The translations under genes were made by a program, and so were the position numbers. A stretch of DNA of 64,000 nt from DATARH01 sp035534855 (GTDB lineage: Bacteria; Pseudomonadota; Alphaproteobacteria; ATCC43930; CGMCC-115725), in NCBI GenBank assembly GCA_035534855.1, contig DATLRD010000107.1:42090-106089 (forward strand), given 5' to 3'. Every line of letters begins with the position of its first letter. Within the stretch, counting starts at the first letter, position 1. Positions 18,077 to 27,246 of the stretch are shown here, piece after piece. The notes below the pieces were generated by a model, which searched no databases, was not told the origin of the DNA, and saw only the letters and a list, made by a program, of their open reading frames with translations.

Positions 18077-19007
18077 TGGGCATTCCTTTGCCGGGTGCGA
18101 GGCGCCGCCGCAGGCCGAGCCAAGGCTCGCACAGGCCGAAAGCCGCGGCAACCAACAGGGGCCAGCCGAACAATCCGGCCAGCGTATAGAACACGACAAG
18201 GGCCACGCGCGGGTGTTGCAACCGCTGCGTGGCCGTGTGCAGCACCGCAAGGCCGGCGAGGCCGAACGGCACGACCAGAGTAATCAGCACGTTGATGCCG
18301 ATAAAGCGCAATACCCCGCCGAACAGGGTCAGTCCCGCAGCAACAGCAAGCGCGCCGGCGACCCAGCGCGGCAGGTCGAGCGCGGTCAGCTCGGGCGACG
18401 AGCGCCAGTTGAGCTTGAAGCGGGCGAGCAGCCCTTGCGCCAGCGCCCCATTGATGACCGTCATGACCATCCATGACGCCGCGACCATACCGGGGATTAC
18501 CAGCGCGAAGGCGCCGGCGAGCGCCGTCCGGTCGGCTTCGGTTCCCTGCAGCGGGAGCCGCGCCAACTCGTGAGCGACGGCCGCGCGCAGCGTGGCGTGA
18601 AAGGCCGTCGGTCCGCCGAACGCGATCAGCGCAGCGGCGATGCCGGCGAGGGCGACGCCGGTCAGCCACGCGGCGAGCAGCCCCGGCGGGTACCAGATCA
18701 CCCGATTGTCCGCCCCCGGCCGCGCCAGCAACGCCTGCCGGACCAGCAGCACGACCGGCACGGCGTTGAGCGCGGCAAAGATCGCCGCCGCCAGCAGGTC
18801 GCTCGTCGCCAGCAGGATCAGCGTCGCGGTCGCCCCGGCGATCGCCGCGGCACCGAGTCCGAGCCATAGCCCGGCGGCAAACAGCGGCAATTGCGTCAGG
18901 TAGACGAGGATCAGCGCGCCCGGCGAACCGAGCAGGACTGTTAGATAGAAGCTGCCGGCGACGACCCCGCACAGGGCGGCGACCGCCGCTGCACCGAGGC
19001 GGCCCAT
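18069..19007 (-). CDS. DUF2232 integral membrane protein
   Basis: A 312-residue hydrophobic protein with about eight to nine membrane segments. Its place between rpsR and rplI identifies it as the DUF2232 protein conserved there in alphaproteobacteria (compare YybS of Firmicutes in a similar setting). Function unknown. It is 12 bp after rpsR, and its 3' end overlaps the rplI start, so it is co-translated with ribosomal proteins. A charged loop RFKLNWRSSPELT lies before the last helices. Confidence 0.85.
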   Translation of the reverse strand: MGRLGAAAVAALCGVVAGSFYLTVLLGSPGALILVYLTQLPLFAAGLWLGLGAAAIAGATATLILLATSDLLAAAIFAALNAVPVVLLVRQALLARPGADNRVIWYPPGLLAAWLTGVALAGIAAALIAFGGPTAFHATLRAAVAHELARLPLQGTEADRTALAGAFALVIPGMVAASWMVMTVINGALAQGLLARFKLNWRSSPELTALDLPRWVAGALAVAAGLTLFGGVLRFIGINVLITLVVPFGLAGLAVLHTATQRLQHPRVALVVFYTLAGLFGWPLLVAAAFGLCEPWLGLRRRLAPGKGMPNG

Positions 19008-19019
19008 GCCGGCACCTGC

Positions 19020-19280
19020 CTATTTTACCATGTACGGAATCAGGCCGAGAAACCGCGCCCGCTTGATCGCCCGCGACAGCTCACGCTGCTTCTTGGTCGA
19101 GACCGCGGTGATCCGGCTCGGCACGATCTTGCCGCGCTCCGAGATAAAGCGCTGCAGCAGCCGGGTGTCCTTGTAGTCGATCTTGGGCGCGTTCGGACCC
19201 GAAAACGGGCAGGATTTGCGGCGCCGGAAAAACGGCCGCCGTGCCGCCATCGCCGGGCGGCCGCCACCTTGGCTTTCCAT
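19020..19280 (-). CDS. rpsR: 30S ribosomal protein S18
   Basis: An 86-residue S18, recognised by RRKSCPFSG, IDYKDTRLLQRFISERGKI and the ending SRAIKRARFLGLIPY. The ATG at 19280 directly follows the rpsF stop and is preceded by GGAGG inside the rpsF end, so translation is coupled. An internal ATG (MAARRPFF) is possible but has no ribosome-binding site. Confidence 0.97.
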   Translation of the reverse strand: MESQGGGRPAMAARRPFFRRRKSCPFSGPNAPKIDYKDTRLLQRFISERGKIVPSRITAVSTKKQRELSRAIKRARFLGLIPYMVK

Positions 19281-19775
19281 TTACGCCTCCACCGGCTGCT
19301 CGCGCGGGCGGTCCTCGGCACGCGGCCGGTCTTCGCCGCGCGGACGATCCTCGCCGCGCGGACGATCCTCGCCGCGCGGACGATCTTCGCCGTAGCGGTC
19401 GCCGTCGCCATAACGGTCGCGGTCGCCGCGCCGCGGGCGGTCTTCGCGGCTGCCGCGGTTCTGCATGACCGGCGAGGGGTTCTCGTCGTGCTGATTGACC
19501 CGCACGGTCAGATAGCGCAGCACGTCCTCGTTGATCCGCATCGTGCGCTCCAACTCGGCGATCGCCGCCGCCGGCGCGTCGATGTTGAACAGCACGTAAT
19601 GGCCTTTGCGGTTCTTGTTCATGCGGTAGGAGAGGTTTCTGAGGCCCCAGTATTCGCGCTTCTTCACCTCGCCGCCATTGTCGGCGATCAGCTGGGTGAA
19701 CTGATCGGCAAGCGCGTCGGCCTGCGCGCCGGAAATATCCTGGCGAGCGATAAACACATTCTCATAAAGCGGCAT
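19281..19775 (-). CDS. rpsF: 30S ribosomal protein S6 with repetitive charged tail
   Basis: A 164-residue S6. The core (residues 1-110) starts MPLYENVFIARQDIS and contains YWGLRNLSYRMNKNRKGHY. The start ATG at 19775 has AGGGG eight bases upstream; the frame is open 15 codons further. After the core comes an Arg/Asp/Glu-rich tail in which the hexapeptide GEDRPR is repeated, ending REQPVEA. Many S6 proteins carry an acidic or charged tail, which in E. coli is also glutamylated; the exact tandem character here is striking. First gene of the ribosomal operon. Confidence 0.97.
   Translation of the reverse strand: MPLYENVFIARQDISGAQADALADQFTQLIADNGGEVKKREYWGLRNLSYRMNKNRKGHYVLFNIDAPAAAIAELERTMRINEDVLRYLTVRVNQHDENPSPVMQNRGSREDRPRRGDRDRYGDGDRYGEDRPRGEDRPRGEDRPRGEDRPRAEDRPREQPVEA
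19313..19384 (-). repeat. 18-bp tandem repeat inside rpsF
   Basis: Four 18-bp units, 19313-19330, 19331-19348, 19349-19366 and 19367-19384. The last two are identical on the plus strand (core CTCGCCGCGCGGACGAT), the second differs by one base and the first by several. They encode the hexapeptide repeats of the S6 tail. The unit length keeps the frame, so copy number can change without harm to translation. Confidence 0.85.
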
Positions 19776-19958
19776 GCACCGGCCCCTTGTGGCTGATAGA
19801 GCCCGGAGCCGACAGGGCACCCAGGCCGAGCCGGCGCGGGTTCAGCCGGGCCGGCAAGGGAGGCGCGCACTATACAGAACCCCGGCCCCGGCGCAAGCCG
19901 GACCGCGGGAATTGCAACCGCGGGCGGGCAGAGGGCGCCCGCCATCCGAGGCCAGGGG

Positions 19959-20291
19959 TCAGGCGCGGACCGGGACGCCCTTTTCCTCAAGCATCTGCTG
20001 CAGTTCGCCGGCCTCGAACATCTCGCGGATGATGTCGCAGCCGCCGACGAACTCACCCTTGACGTAGAGCTGCGGCACGGTCGGCCAGTTCGAGAACTCC
20101 TTGATACCCTCGCGCACCGACGGGTCGGCGAGCACGTCGACACCTTTGAACTTGACGCCGAGATGGCTGAGAATCTGCACCACCGCGGCCGAGAACCCGC
20201 ATTGCGGGAACACCGGGGTGCCCTTCATGTAGAGCACGACCGGCGCATCGGTGATCTGCTGGCGGATGCGTTCGTGGGTGGCAATGTCCAT
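19959..20291 (-). CDS. grxD: Monothiol glutaredoxin Grx4 type
   Basis: A 110-residue CGFS glutaredoxin that binds a [2Fe-2S] cluster with glutathione and passes it on, usually with BolA partners. The active site CGFS is at residues 31-34, with WPTVPQLYVKGEFVGGCDI (the TVP and GG-CD glutathione-binding motifs). It is directly downstream of a bolA gene (27 bp), a recurring pairing that reflects the Grx-BolA complex. Probably last in the purL-bolA-grxD transcript. Confidence 0.95.
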   Translation of the reverse strand: MDIATHERIRQQITDAPVVLYMKGTPVFPQCGFSAAVVQILSHLGVKFKGVDVLADPSVREGIKEFSNWPTVPQLYVKGEFVGGCDIIREMFEAGELQQMLEEKGVPVRA

Positions 20292-20318
20292 CTCTGCTGG
20301 TCCTTGTTGGAGACTTGT

Positions 20319-20555
20319 TCAGTCCTCGGGGGTGCCCGTCTGCAGAGCGAGCGCATGAAGCTCGCTGCCCATCCGGCCGCGCAACGCCTGGTACACCATC
20401 TGGTGCTGCTGCACCCGGGTCTTGCCGCGGAACGCGCCGGAGACGACATGCGCGGCGTAATGGTCGCCGTCGCCGCGCAGATCCTCGATCGAGATCCGCG
20501 CGTCGGGCAGGCTTTCCTTGATCAGCCGCTCGATCATCGCCGCGTCCATCGCCAT
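20319..20555 (-). CDS. bolA: BolA family protein
   Basis: A 78-residue BolA/IbaG-type protein. It shows DGDHYAAHVVSGAFRGKTRVQQHQMVYQAL, shortened here to its recognisable parts DGDHYAAHVVS and RVQQHQMVYQAL; the conserved His of the helix-turn-helix-like fold lies in QQHQMVY. It should partner the CGFS glutaredoxin next door in iron-sulphur or iron sensing. It follows purL by 25 bp on the same strand. Confidence 0.93.
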   Translation of the reverse strand: MAMDAAMIERLIKESLPDARISIEDLRGDGDHYAAHVVSGAFRGKTRVQQHQMVYQALRGRMGSELHALALQTGTPED

Positions 20556-20580
20556 CCGCGATACTCCGCGTTCTGTTTGC

Positions 20581-22785
<2,205 letters not shown>

Positions 22786-22795
22786 CGAGCTTTGC

Positions 22796-23404
22796 TCAAA
22801 TGTCATGCATATATTCGTCGTCCCCGCGCAAGCGGGGACCCAGTGGAACCGACGCATGATCGAAAAGCGCTCTTGTGTCTACATTCTCGCGAGCCGGCGC
22901 AATGGCACGCTCTATGTGGGTGTCACGAGTGATCTTGTCCGCCGCGTGGCGCAGCATCGCTCCCAAGCGGTCGCCGGCTTCACCCGCGACTACGGCGTCT
23001 ACCGGCTGGTCTACGCGGAATTTCACGAGACGATGCCCGATGCCATCTTGCGCGAAAAGCGGATCAAGAAATGGCGTCGCACCTGGAAACTCGAACTGAT
23101 CGAACGCGAGAACCCGCAATGGCTCGATCTGCTCGAAACTCGGGGGTTGTAGCGGCGGCCCCTGGGTCCCCGCGAACGCGGGGACGACGACAAAGAACAG
23201 GTGCCTCATGATTCGTCCAAACCTTCGCTCGGGCGGCAGTCCGAAACTAACAAAACCCAGAGCCGCTGAGCGATGATTTCCTTGGTAAAATTCAACTTCC
23301 GGAGCAATAGCGCTTCCCGCAGCAAGTTCGTGTGCAGCCATTTCCGCAGCCAAATCGCGCCACTCCTTATCAGGTTTGTGATGCGCGGGAAGTCGCTGGC
23401 TCAC
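22796..23404 (-). CDS. Unknown ORF coupled to purQ, 3' part overrun by the REP unit
   Basis: A 202-codon frame whose GTG start overlaps the purQ stop (GTGA), as in coupled genes. The first 65-70 residues (from MSQRLPAHHKPDKEW through FYQGNHRSAALGF to ERRFGRIMRHLF) look like real protein. Their codons are visibly less G+C rich than the neighbours. From about residue 70 the frame reads through the right REP palindrome (VVVPAFAGTQG) and then antisense to the nuclease gene, which is surely not native. I read it as a small gene that has lost its own stop to the inserted unit. I do not recognise the family. The native end is probably near 23190-23200. Confidence 0.35.
   Translation of the reverse strand: MSQRLPAHHKPDKEWRDLAAEMAAHELAAGSAIAPEVEFYQGNHRSAALGFVSFGLPPERRFGRIMRHLFFVVVPAFAGTQGPPLQPPSFEQIEPLRVLAFDQFEFPGATPFLDPLFAQDGIGHRLVKFRVDQPVDAVVAGEAGDRLGAMLRHAADKITRDTHIERAIAPARENVDTRALFDHASVPLGPRLRGDDEYMHDI
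22816..22843 (+). repeat. REP-like palindrome, left copy
   Basis: Stem GTCCCCGC (22820-22827) and GCGGGGAC (22832-22839) with loop GCAA, flanked by CGTC and CCAG. The same sequence is found inverted at 23162-23190. Palindromes of this kind, which translate as VPAxAGT, are abundant in many alphaproteobacterial genomes. Confidence 0.75.
22856..23152 (+). CDS. Single-domain GIY-YIG endonuclease
   Basis: A 98-residue GIY-YIG nuclease-fold protein (the short UPF0213/YhbQ-like type). The GIY and YIG strands appear as CVYILAS and TLYVGVTSD, followed by LVRRVAQH with the catalytic-type Arg. The metal-binding Glu lies in AILREKRIKKWRR, near residue 67. The ATG at 22856 lies just after the left palindrome and the stop at 23152 just before the right one. 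It is opposite in direction to the pur genes. Related small proteins are common in alphaproteobacteria and often stand beside such palindromes; their biological role is not settled. Confidence 0.85.
   Translation: MIEKRSCVYILASRRNGTLYVGVTSDLVRRVAQHRSQAVAGFTRDYGVYRLVYAEFHETMPDAILREKRIKKWRRTWKLELIERENPQWLDLLETRGL
23162..23190 (-). repeat. REP-like palindrome, right copy
   Basis: Stem GTCCCCGCG (23166-23174) and CGCGGGGAC (23177-23185). In reverse complement it matches the left copy through TCGTCGTCCCCGCG and GCGGGGACCCAG, differing only in the loop. Confidence 0.75.
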
Positions 23405-24093
23405 TGAAGCGCGCCGACCAGGCCCTCGAACAGTGCGCTTCCGTCGGTGCCGCAGCCGATGAGCGGGTCGGTGGCGTCTTCGGGGTGCGGCATCAGGCCC
23501 AAAACGGTGCGGGTCTTGTTGAAGATGCCGGCGATTGCGCGGGCCGAGCCGTTGACATTGTCGGCGTCGGTCACTTCGCCCGCCGGGCTGCAGTAGCGGA
23601 ACGCGACGAGGCCGCGGTCTTCGAGTTCGTCGAGCGTGTCGGGGTCGGCGGTGTAGTTGCCATCATGATGCGCCACCGGCACCCGGATCGTCTGCCCCGC
23701 GGCATAACCGCGGGTAAAGATCGTCTGGTTGGTTTCGACCCGCAGATGCACGTCGCGACAGATGAAATTGAGCGTGCGGTTGTTCAACAGCGCGCCGGGC
23801 AGCATCCCGGCCTCGGTCAGCACCTGAAAGCCGTTGCAGATGCCGAGCACCGGGGTGCCGCGCTCGGCGCGCGCCTTGACGTCGCGCATGATCGGCGAGT
23901 GCGCCGCCATCGCGCCGCAGCGCAGGTAATCGCCATAGGCAAACCCGCCGGGCAACACGATCAAATCGGCGGCGGGCAGGCTCGCCTCGCGATGCCAGAC
24001 GCAGAGCGGGTCGTGCCCGGTCGCGCGCTTCAGCGCGAGGCACACGTCGCGCTCGCGGTTGGAGCCCGGAAAGATGACGATCGCGGCTTTCAT
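23401..24093 (-). CDS. purQ: Phosphoribosylformylglycinamidine synthase subunit I (glutaminase)
   Basis: A 230-residue class I glutamine amidotransferase that feeds ammonia to PurL. The N-terminus is MKAAIVIFPGSNRERDV; the nucleophile Cys lies in VLGICNGFQVL, and the His/Glu pair in LMPHPEDATDP. The length is normal. Its last base pairs overlap a GTG-started ORF. It is separated from purL by about 600 bp because of the inserted REP/nuclease unit, and from purS by a 409-bp spacer. Confidence 0.97.
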   Translation of the reverse strand: MKAAIVIFPGSNRERDVCLALKRATGHDPLCVWHREASLPAADLIVLPGGFAYGDYLRCGAMAAHSPIMRDVKARAERGTPVLGICNGFQVLTEAGMLPGALLNNRTLNFICRDVHLRVETNQTIFTRGYAAGQTIRVPVAHHDGNYTADPDTLDELEDRGLVAFRYCSPAGEVTDADNVNGSARAIAGIFNKTRTVLGLMPHPEDATDPLIGCGTDGSALFEGLVGALQ

Positions 24094-24188
24094 CGGCCCG
24101 CATCCTCGGCGATGGCGGCGTGCGCGTCACATAGCGCGCGCACCGATGGCCCGCAAGGACCCGTCGGACGACGCGTTGCGCGAGCGGG

Positions 24189-24238
24189 CGGCGGCGCGCT
24201 TCAGCGCGGGGGAATCGGCGGCGCGCTTCAGCGCGGGG
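24189..24238. repeat. Two 23-bp direct repeats, 27-bp period
   Basis: CGGCGGCGCGCTTCAGCGCG followed by GGG occurs at 24189-24211 and again at 24216-24238, exact copies with GAAT between. Each copy contains a small hairpin CGCGC-TTCA-GCGCG. It lies between purS and purQ, just at the end of the small membrane ORF. Probably a local duplication. Confidence 0.8.
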
Positions 24239-24395
24239 AAAGAGCGGTGATCGCGGTCGCCGTGCCGAGCAGGATCAGCGCGTGGAACGCGAGGATCGGG
24301 AGCGAAAAGCTCTCGATCACGCAGAACATCCCGGCGCCACCGAGAATCGCCGACAGAAGGGACGTGGCGGAACGCATCAGAAATGTGTGCGGCAT
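24228..24395 (-). CDS. Tiny membrane protein between purS and purQ
   Basis: A 55-codon frame, MPHTFLMRSATSLLSAILGG and onward to LGTATAITALSPR. It encodes two hydrophobic stretches (about residues 10-27 and 31-51), with a short polar turn IES between. GAAGAAGG lies about ten bases before the ATG at 24395. No family recognised. It occupies the 409-bp gap in the purine operon, on the same strand. Its stop lies within one of the 27-bp-period repeats. Small size makes it uncertain, but the clean hydrophobic pattern in a coding-strand gap favours a real gene. Confidence 0.42.
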   Translation of the reverse strand: MPHTFLMRSATSLLSAILGGAGMFCVIESFSLPILAFHALILLGTATAITALSPR

Positions 24396-24502
24396 CGACG
24401 CGCGACCTTCTTCCCTCGGGCCCCCACCATCGCCCGGGGATTGCCGGCATTTCCATAAAATTGTTGGTTAATGCGCGCAAAATCCGAATCGTCCGCCGGC
24501 CC

Positions 24503-24742
24503 TCAGTCCAGCTCGATCGCGTAGTCCTCGATGACCGGGTTAGCGAGCAATTGCTGGCACATTGCCTCGACCCGGGCGCGCGCCGCCTGCGGGTCGGTAT
24601 CAGCGAGGTCCAGTTCGATCAATTTGCCCTGGCGGACCTCGTCGACCCCGACAAAGCCAAGCGACTTCAGCGCATTGCCGATTGCCTTGCCCTGCGGGTC
24701 GAGGACCCCGGCCTTGAGCCTGACGTGAACGCGCGCCTTCAT
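24503..24742 (-). CDS. purS: Phosphoribosylformylglycinamidine synthase subunit PurS
   Basis: A 79-residue small subunit that bridges PurL and PurQ so that ammonia is channelled. The pattern MKARVHVRLKAGVLDPQGKA with SLGFVGVDEVRQGK and the ending LLANPVIEDYAIEL is characteristic. The start is the ATG at 24742; GGGAGAG stands almost directly against it. Downstream of the NRDE gene on the same strand (41 bp). In relatives purC usually precedes purS; here it does not. Confidence 0.95.
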   Translation of the reverse strand: MKARVHVRLKAGVLDPQGKAIGNALKSLGFVGVDEVRQGKLIELDLADTDPQAARARVEAMCQQLLANPVIEDYAIELD

Positions 24743-24783
24743 CTCTCCCGTATAGCAAGCGCCGCGGCGGCCAACAACGCTGT

Positions 24784-25536
24784 TCAGCGCAGCAGCATAT
24801 CCCGCCACGGTGCCGGCTCTGGCAGCCAGGTGGCGTGGCGGAACCGGATCTTGCGGTCGTCGAGCCCCAGTCCCGGCAGCGCGATCAGCGCGCTCGACAC
24901 TGTGCCGAACCCGCTGGCGGTCACGAACCGCAGCGCTGCGTTTTCCGGTTCGCCCGGCGGGCGGCTCGGGTCGCCGAGCAGCGCCTGCCATGCCGCCCAA
25001 TCGTCGGCGTCGGGGTCGGGCGGCGGCGCCGCCTGGAAGCGCGGACGGGCAAGGGCGAGCCGGCGCGTTTTGCTTTCGTCGACATCGCCCGCGGCGATCA
25101 GCGACAGCCCGTCCTTGAGCGGATGCACCTCGATCGGTCCGTCGCCGCCGTGGCGCAGCCAGAAGGCGTCGCGGTTGTCGGCAACGATCAGGTTGAAGCT
25201 GCGATAGGCGGCCGGGTCGAGCTGCGACAGGGCTGACGCCGCGGCCACCGCGTCGGCGTGGTCGAGCGCCTCGAGTACCAGTTCGCCGCGCGAGCGCAAC
25301 CCCGCGGCCGGGCCGAGCGAGCCGTGCCGGTTGAGCACCGCGGCGGCGACGCCCCAATCGTTGATCCCGAGCCAAGAACCCCCGGCGAACAGGTCTATGC
25401 CGGCCACGATCTCCTCGCGGTCTGGCCAGTGCCGCGCCGGCGGCAGCGCGGGGCGCGCCACCATTTCGTCGCGATTGGCGGCGATAATGACCGGCCAGTC
25501 GTGCTCGGGGCGGCGCAGGATGACGAGCGTGCACAT
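24784..25536 (-). CDS. NRDE/TANGO2 family protein
   Basis: A 250-residue protein beginning MCTLVILRRP, with the family signature ANRDEMVARP (residues 19-28) that gives the NRDE name, and GGSWLGIND. Cys2 could act as the N-terminal nucleophile of an Ntn-hydrolase-like fold, as proposed for the family. TANGO2 homologues are linked to haem and lipid handling in eukaryotes; the bacterial role is unclear. It diverges from the DUF1476 gene and precedes purS. Confidence 0.85.
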   Translation of the reverse strand: MCTLVILRRPEHDWPVIIAANRDEMVARPALPPARHWPDREEIVAGIDLFAGGSWLGINDWGVAAAVLNRHGSLGPAAGLRSRGELVLEALDHADAVAAASALSQLDPAAYRSFNLIVADNRDAFWLRHGGDGPIEVHPLKDGLSLIAAGDVDESKTRRLALARPRFQAAPPPDPDADDWAAWQALLGDPSRPPGEPENAALRFVTASGFGTVSSALIALPGLGLDDRKIRFRHATWLPEPAPWRDMLLR

Positions 25537-25619
25537 TGGTCTCTGGCCTCGAGGCGGCTCGGCTGTGTTATGTTTGCCGGCAGGGCGCAGCCCCGCGCGG
25601 CGTACGGAACGAGAGCAGC

Positions 25620-25940
25620 ATGACGACTTTTGACAAGCGTGAAAAAGACTTCGAAGCCCGGTTCAAGCACGACCAGGAGTTCCGCTTCAAGGTCACTGCG
25701 CGCCGCAACCGGCTCTTGGGGCTGTGGGCGGCGGAACGGATGGCGCTGGCGGGGGAGGCTGCGGAATCCTACGCGCAGAGCATCATCGCGGCCGAATTCG
25801 ACCGTGGCGGCGACGCCCACATCGTCGAAAAGGTGGTCGCTGACCTCGGCGCGAAAGGCCACGCGGTCACCGCCGATCAGGTGCGTTTCGAACTCGACCA
25901 TTTCGCGAAGCGCGCGCGCTCGGAGCTGATGGCCGAATAG
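25620..25940 (+). CDS. DUF1476 protein, zeta-type inhibitor of F1FO-ATP synthase
   Basis: A 106-residue four-helix protein. Start MTTFDKREKDFEARFKHD and the pattern RRNRLLGLWAAE are typical of DUF1476. In Paracoccus denitrificans this family is the zeta subunit, which plugs the ATP synthase and blocks ATP hydrolysis through its N-terminal region. Restricted to alphaproteobacteria, so it is also a taxonomic marker. It stands apart from any atp genes here, convergent with purB (10 bp between stops), as seen in other alphaproteobacteria. Confidence 0.9.
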   Translation: MTTFDKREKDFEARFKHDQEFRFKVTARRNRLLGLWAAERMALAGEAAESYAQSIIAAEFDRGGDAHIVEKVVADLGAKGHAVTADQVRFELDHFAKRARSELMAE

Positions 25941-25950
25941 CCGGCCGGGA

Positions 25951-27246
25951 TTACTCTCCGAACACGCGGCGGAAGATCGAGTTAACGTGCTTGAGGTGAT
26001 AGGCGGTGTCGAACGAGCCGTCGATCGCCTCTGGGCTCAGGTAGCGGGCGATCTCGGGGTCGGCCTTCAAGAGGTCGGCAAAGCGCCCGGCGCCGTGCCA
26101 CGCGGCCATCGCGTGCTTTTGCACCAGGCGGTAGGCGTCTTCGCGGCTCATCCCGGCCTGGGTCAGCGCCAGCAGAAAACGCTGCGAATCGACCAGGCCG
26201 CCAAGCGAATCGAGGTTGGCGCGCATCCGCTCGGGATAGACGATCAGCTTGTCGATCAGTCCGGCGAGCCGGGCGAGCGCGAAATCGAGCGCGATCGTCG
26301 CATCGGGCGCGATGATCCGCTCGACCGAGGAATGCGAGATGTCGCGCTCGTGCCAGGTCACGACGTTTTCCAGCGCCGGGGTCACGGTCGAGCGGATCAC
26401 CCGCGACAGCCCGGTCAGGTTCTCCGACAGCACCGGGTTGCGCTTGTGCGGCATCGCTGACGAGCCTTTTTGCCCCTCGGCGAAATACTCCGCCGCCTCG
26501 CGCAGTTCGGTGCGCTGCAGGTGACGGATTTCGGTCGTCAGCCGCTCGATCGCCGCGGCGATCAGGGCCAGCGCCATGAAGAACGCGGCGTGCCGGTCTC
26601 GCGGGATGATCTGGGTCGAGACCGGTTCGGGGGTGAGGCCGAGCCGCTTGGCGACATGGGCTTCGACGCGCGGGTCGACATTGGCAAAGCTGCCGACCGC
26701 GCCGGAAATCGCGCAGGTCGCGATCTCCTTGCGCGCGGTGACAAGGCGCTCGCGGTTGCGCGCGAATTCGGCCCAGTGACCGGCGAGCTTCACGCCGAAC
26801 GTCGTCGGCTCGGCGTGGATGCCGTGGCTGCGCCCGACCGTAGGCGTCAATTTGTGCTCGAACGCGCGGCGCTTGAGCGCAGCCAGCACTGCGTCGAGAT
26901 CCGCGAGCAGGATATCGGCGGCCTGAGTCAGCTGAACGGCGAGGCAGGTGTCGAGGACGTCGCTCGACGTCATGCCCTGGTGGACGAAGCGCGCTTCCGG
27001 GCCGACATGCTCGGCGACGTTGGTCAGGAACGCGATCGTCTCGTGGTGGACGTCGCGCTCGATCTCGCGGATGCGCTCGACCTCGAACGCGCCGCGCTCG
27101 CGCACCGCCTTTGCCGTGCCGCGCGGGATGACCTCCAACTCTTCCTGCGCCTCGCAGGCATAGGTCTCGATGTCGAGCTGGATGCGGAAATAGTTTTCGG
27201 GCTGCCAGATCGCCGCCATTTGCGGGCGGCTGTAGCGCGGGATCAT
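25951..27246 (-). CDS. purB: Adenylosuccinate lyase
   Basis: A 431-residue enzyme of the fumarase/aspartase superfamily that cleaves SAICAR and adenylosuccinate in purine synthesis. The superfamily signature is GSSAMPHKRNP, with TSSDVLDTC and VGRSHGIHAEPTTFG (active-site His) before it. The start ATG at 27246 overlaps the stop of the upstream pseudouridine synthase gene (ATGA), so the two are coupled. Normal length. Confidence 0.97.
   Translation of the reverse strand: MIPRYSRPQMAAIWQPENYFRIQLDIETYACEAQEELEVIPRGTAKAVRERGAFEVERIREIERDVHHETIAFLTNVAEHVGPEARFVHQGMTSSDVLDTCLAVQLTQAADILLADLDAVLAALKRRAFEHKLTPTVGRSHGIHAEPTTFGVKLAGHWAEFARNRERLVTARKEIATCAISGAVGSFANVDPRVEAHVAKRLGLTPEPVSTQIIPRDRHAAFFMALALIAAAIERLTTEIRHLQRTELREAAEYFAEGQKGSSAMPHKRNPVLSENLTGLSRVIRSTVTPALENVVTWHERDISHSSVERIIAPDATIALDFALARLAGLIDKLIVYPERMRANLDSLGGLVDSQRFLLALTQAGMSREDAYRLVQKHAMAAWHGAGRFADLLKADPEIARYLSPEAIDGSFDTAYHLKHVNSIFRRVFGE

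Larger units (their letters stand above)
22816..23190. mobile_element. REP-palindrome-flanked GIY-YIG unit
   Basis: A self-contained unit between purQ and purL. It consists of a palindrome at 22816-22843, the GIY-YIG nuclease gene at 22856-23152 and a second palindrome at 23162-23190. The two palindromes are copies of one element in inverted orientation: both contain TCGTCGTCCCCGCG in one direction and GCGGGGACCCAG. It interrupts an otherwise compact purine operon. It resembles the design of REP elements mobilised by RAYT transposases, but with a nuclease of another fold inside. Mobility is inferred, not shown. Confidence 0.55.

Noticed and set aside
19300..19400. Short tandem repeats as a possible CRISPR
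   Set aside because: Units are 18 bp with no spacers and are in frame inside rpsF.
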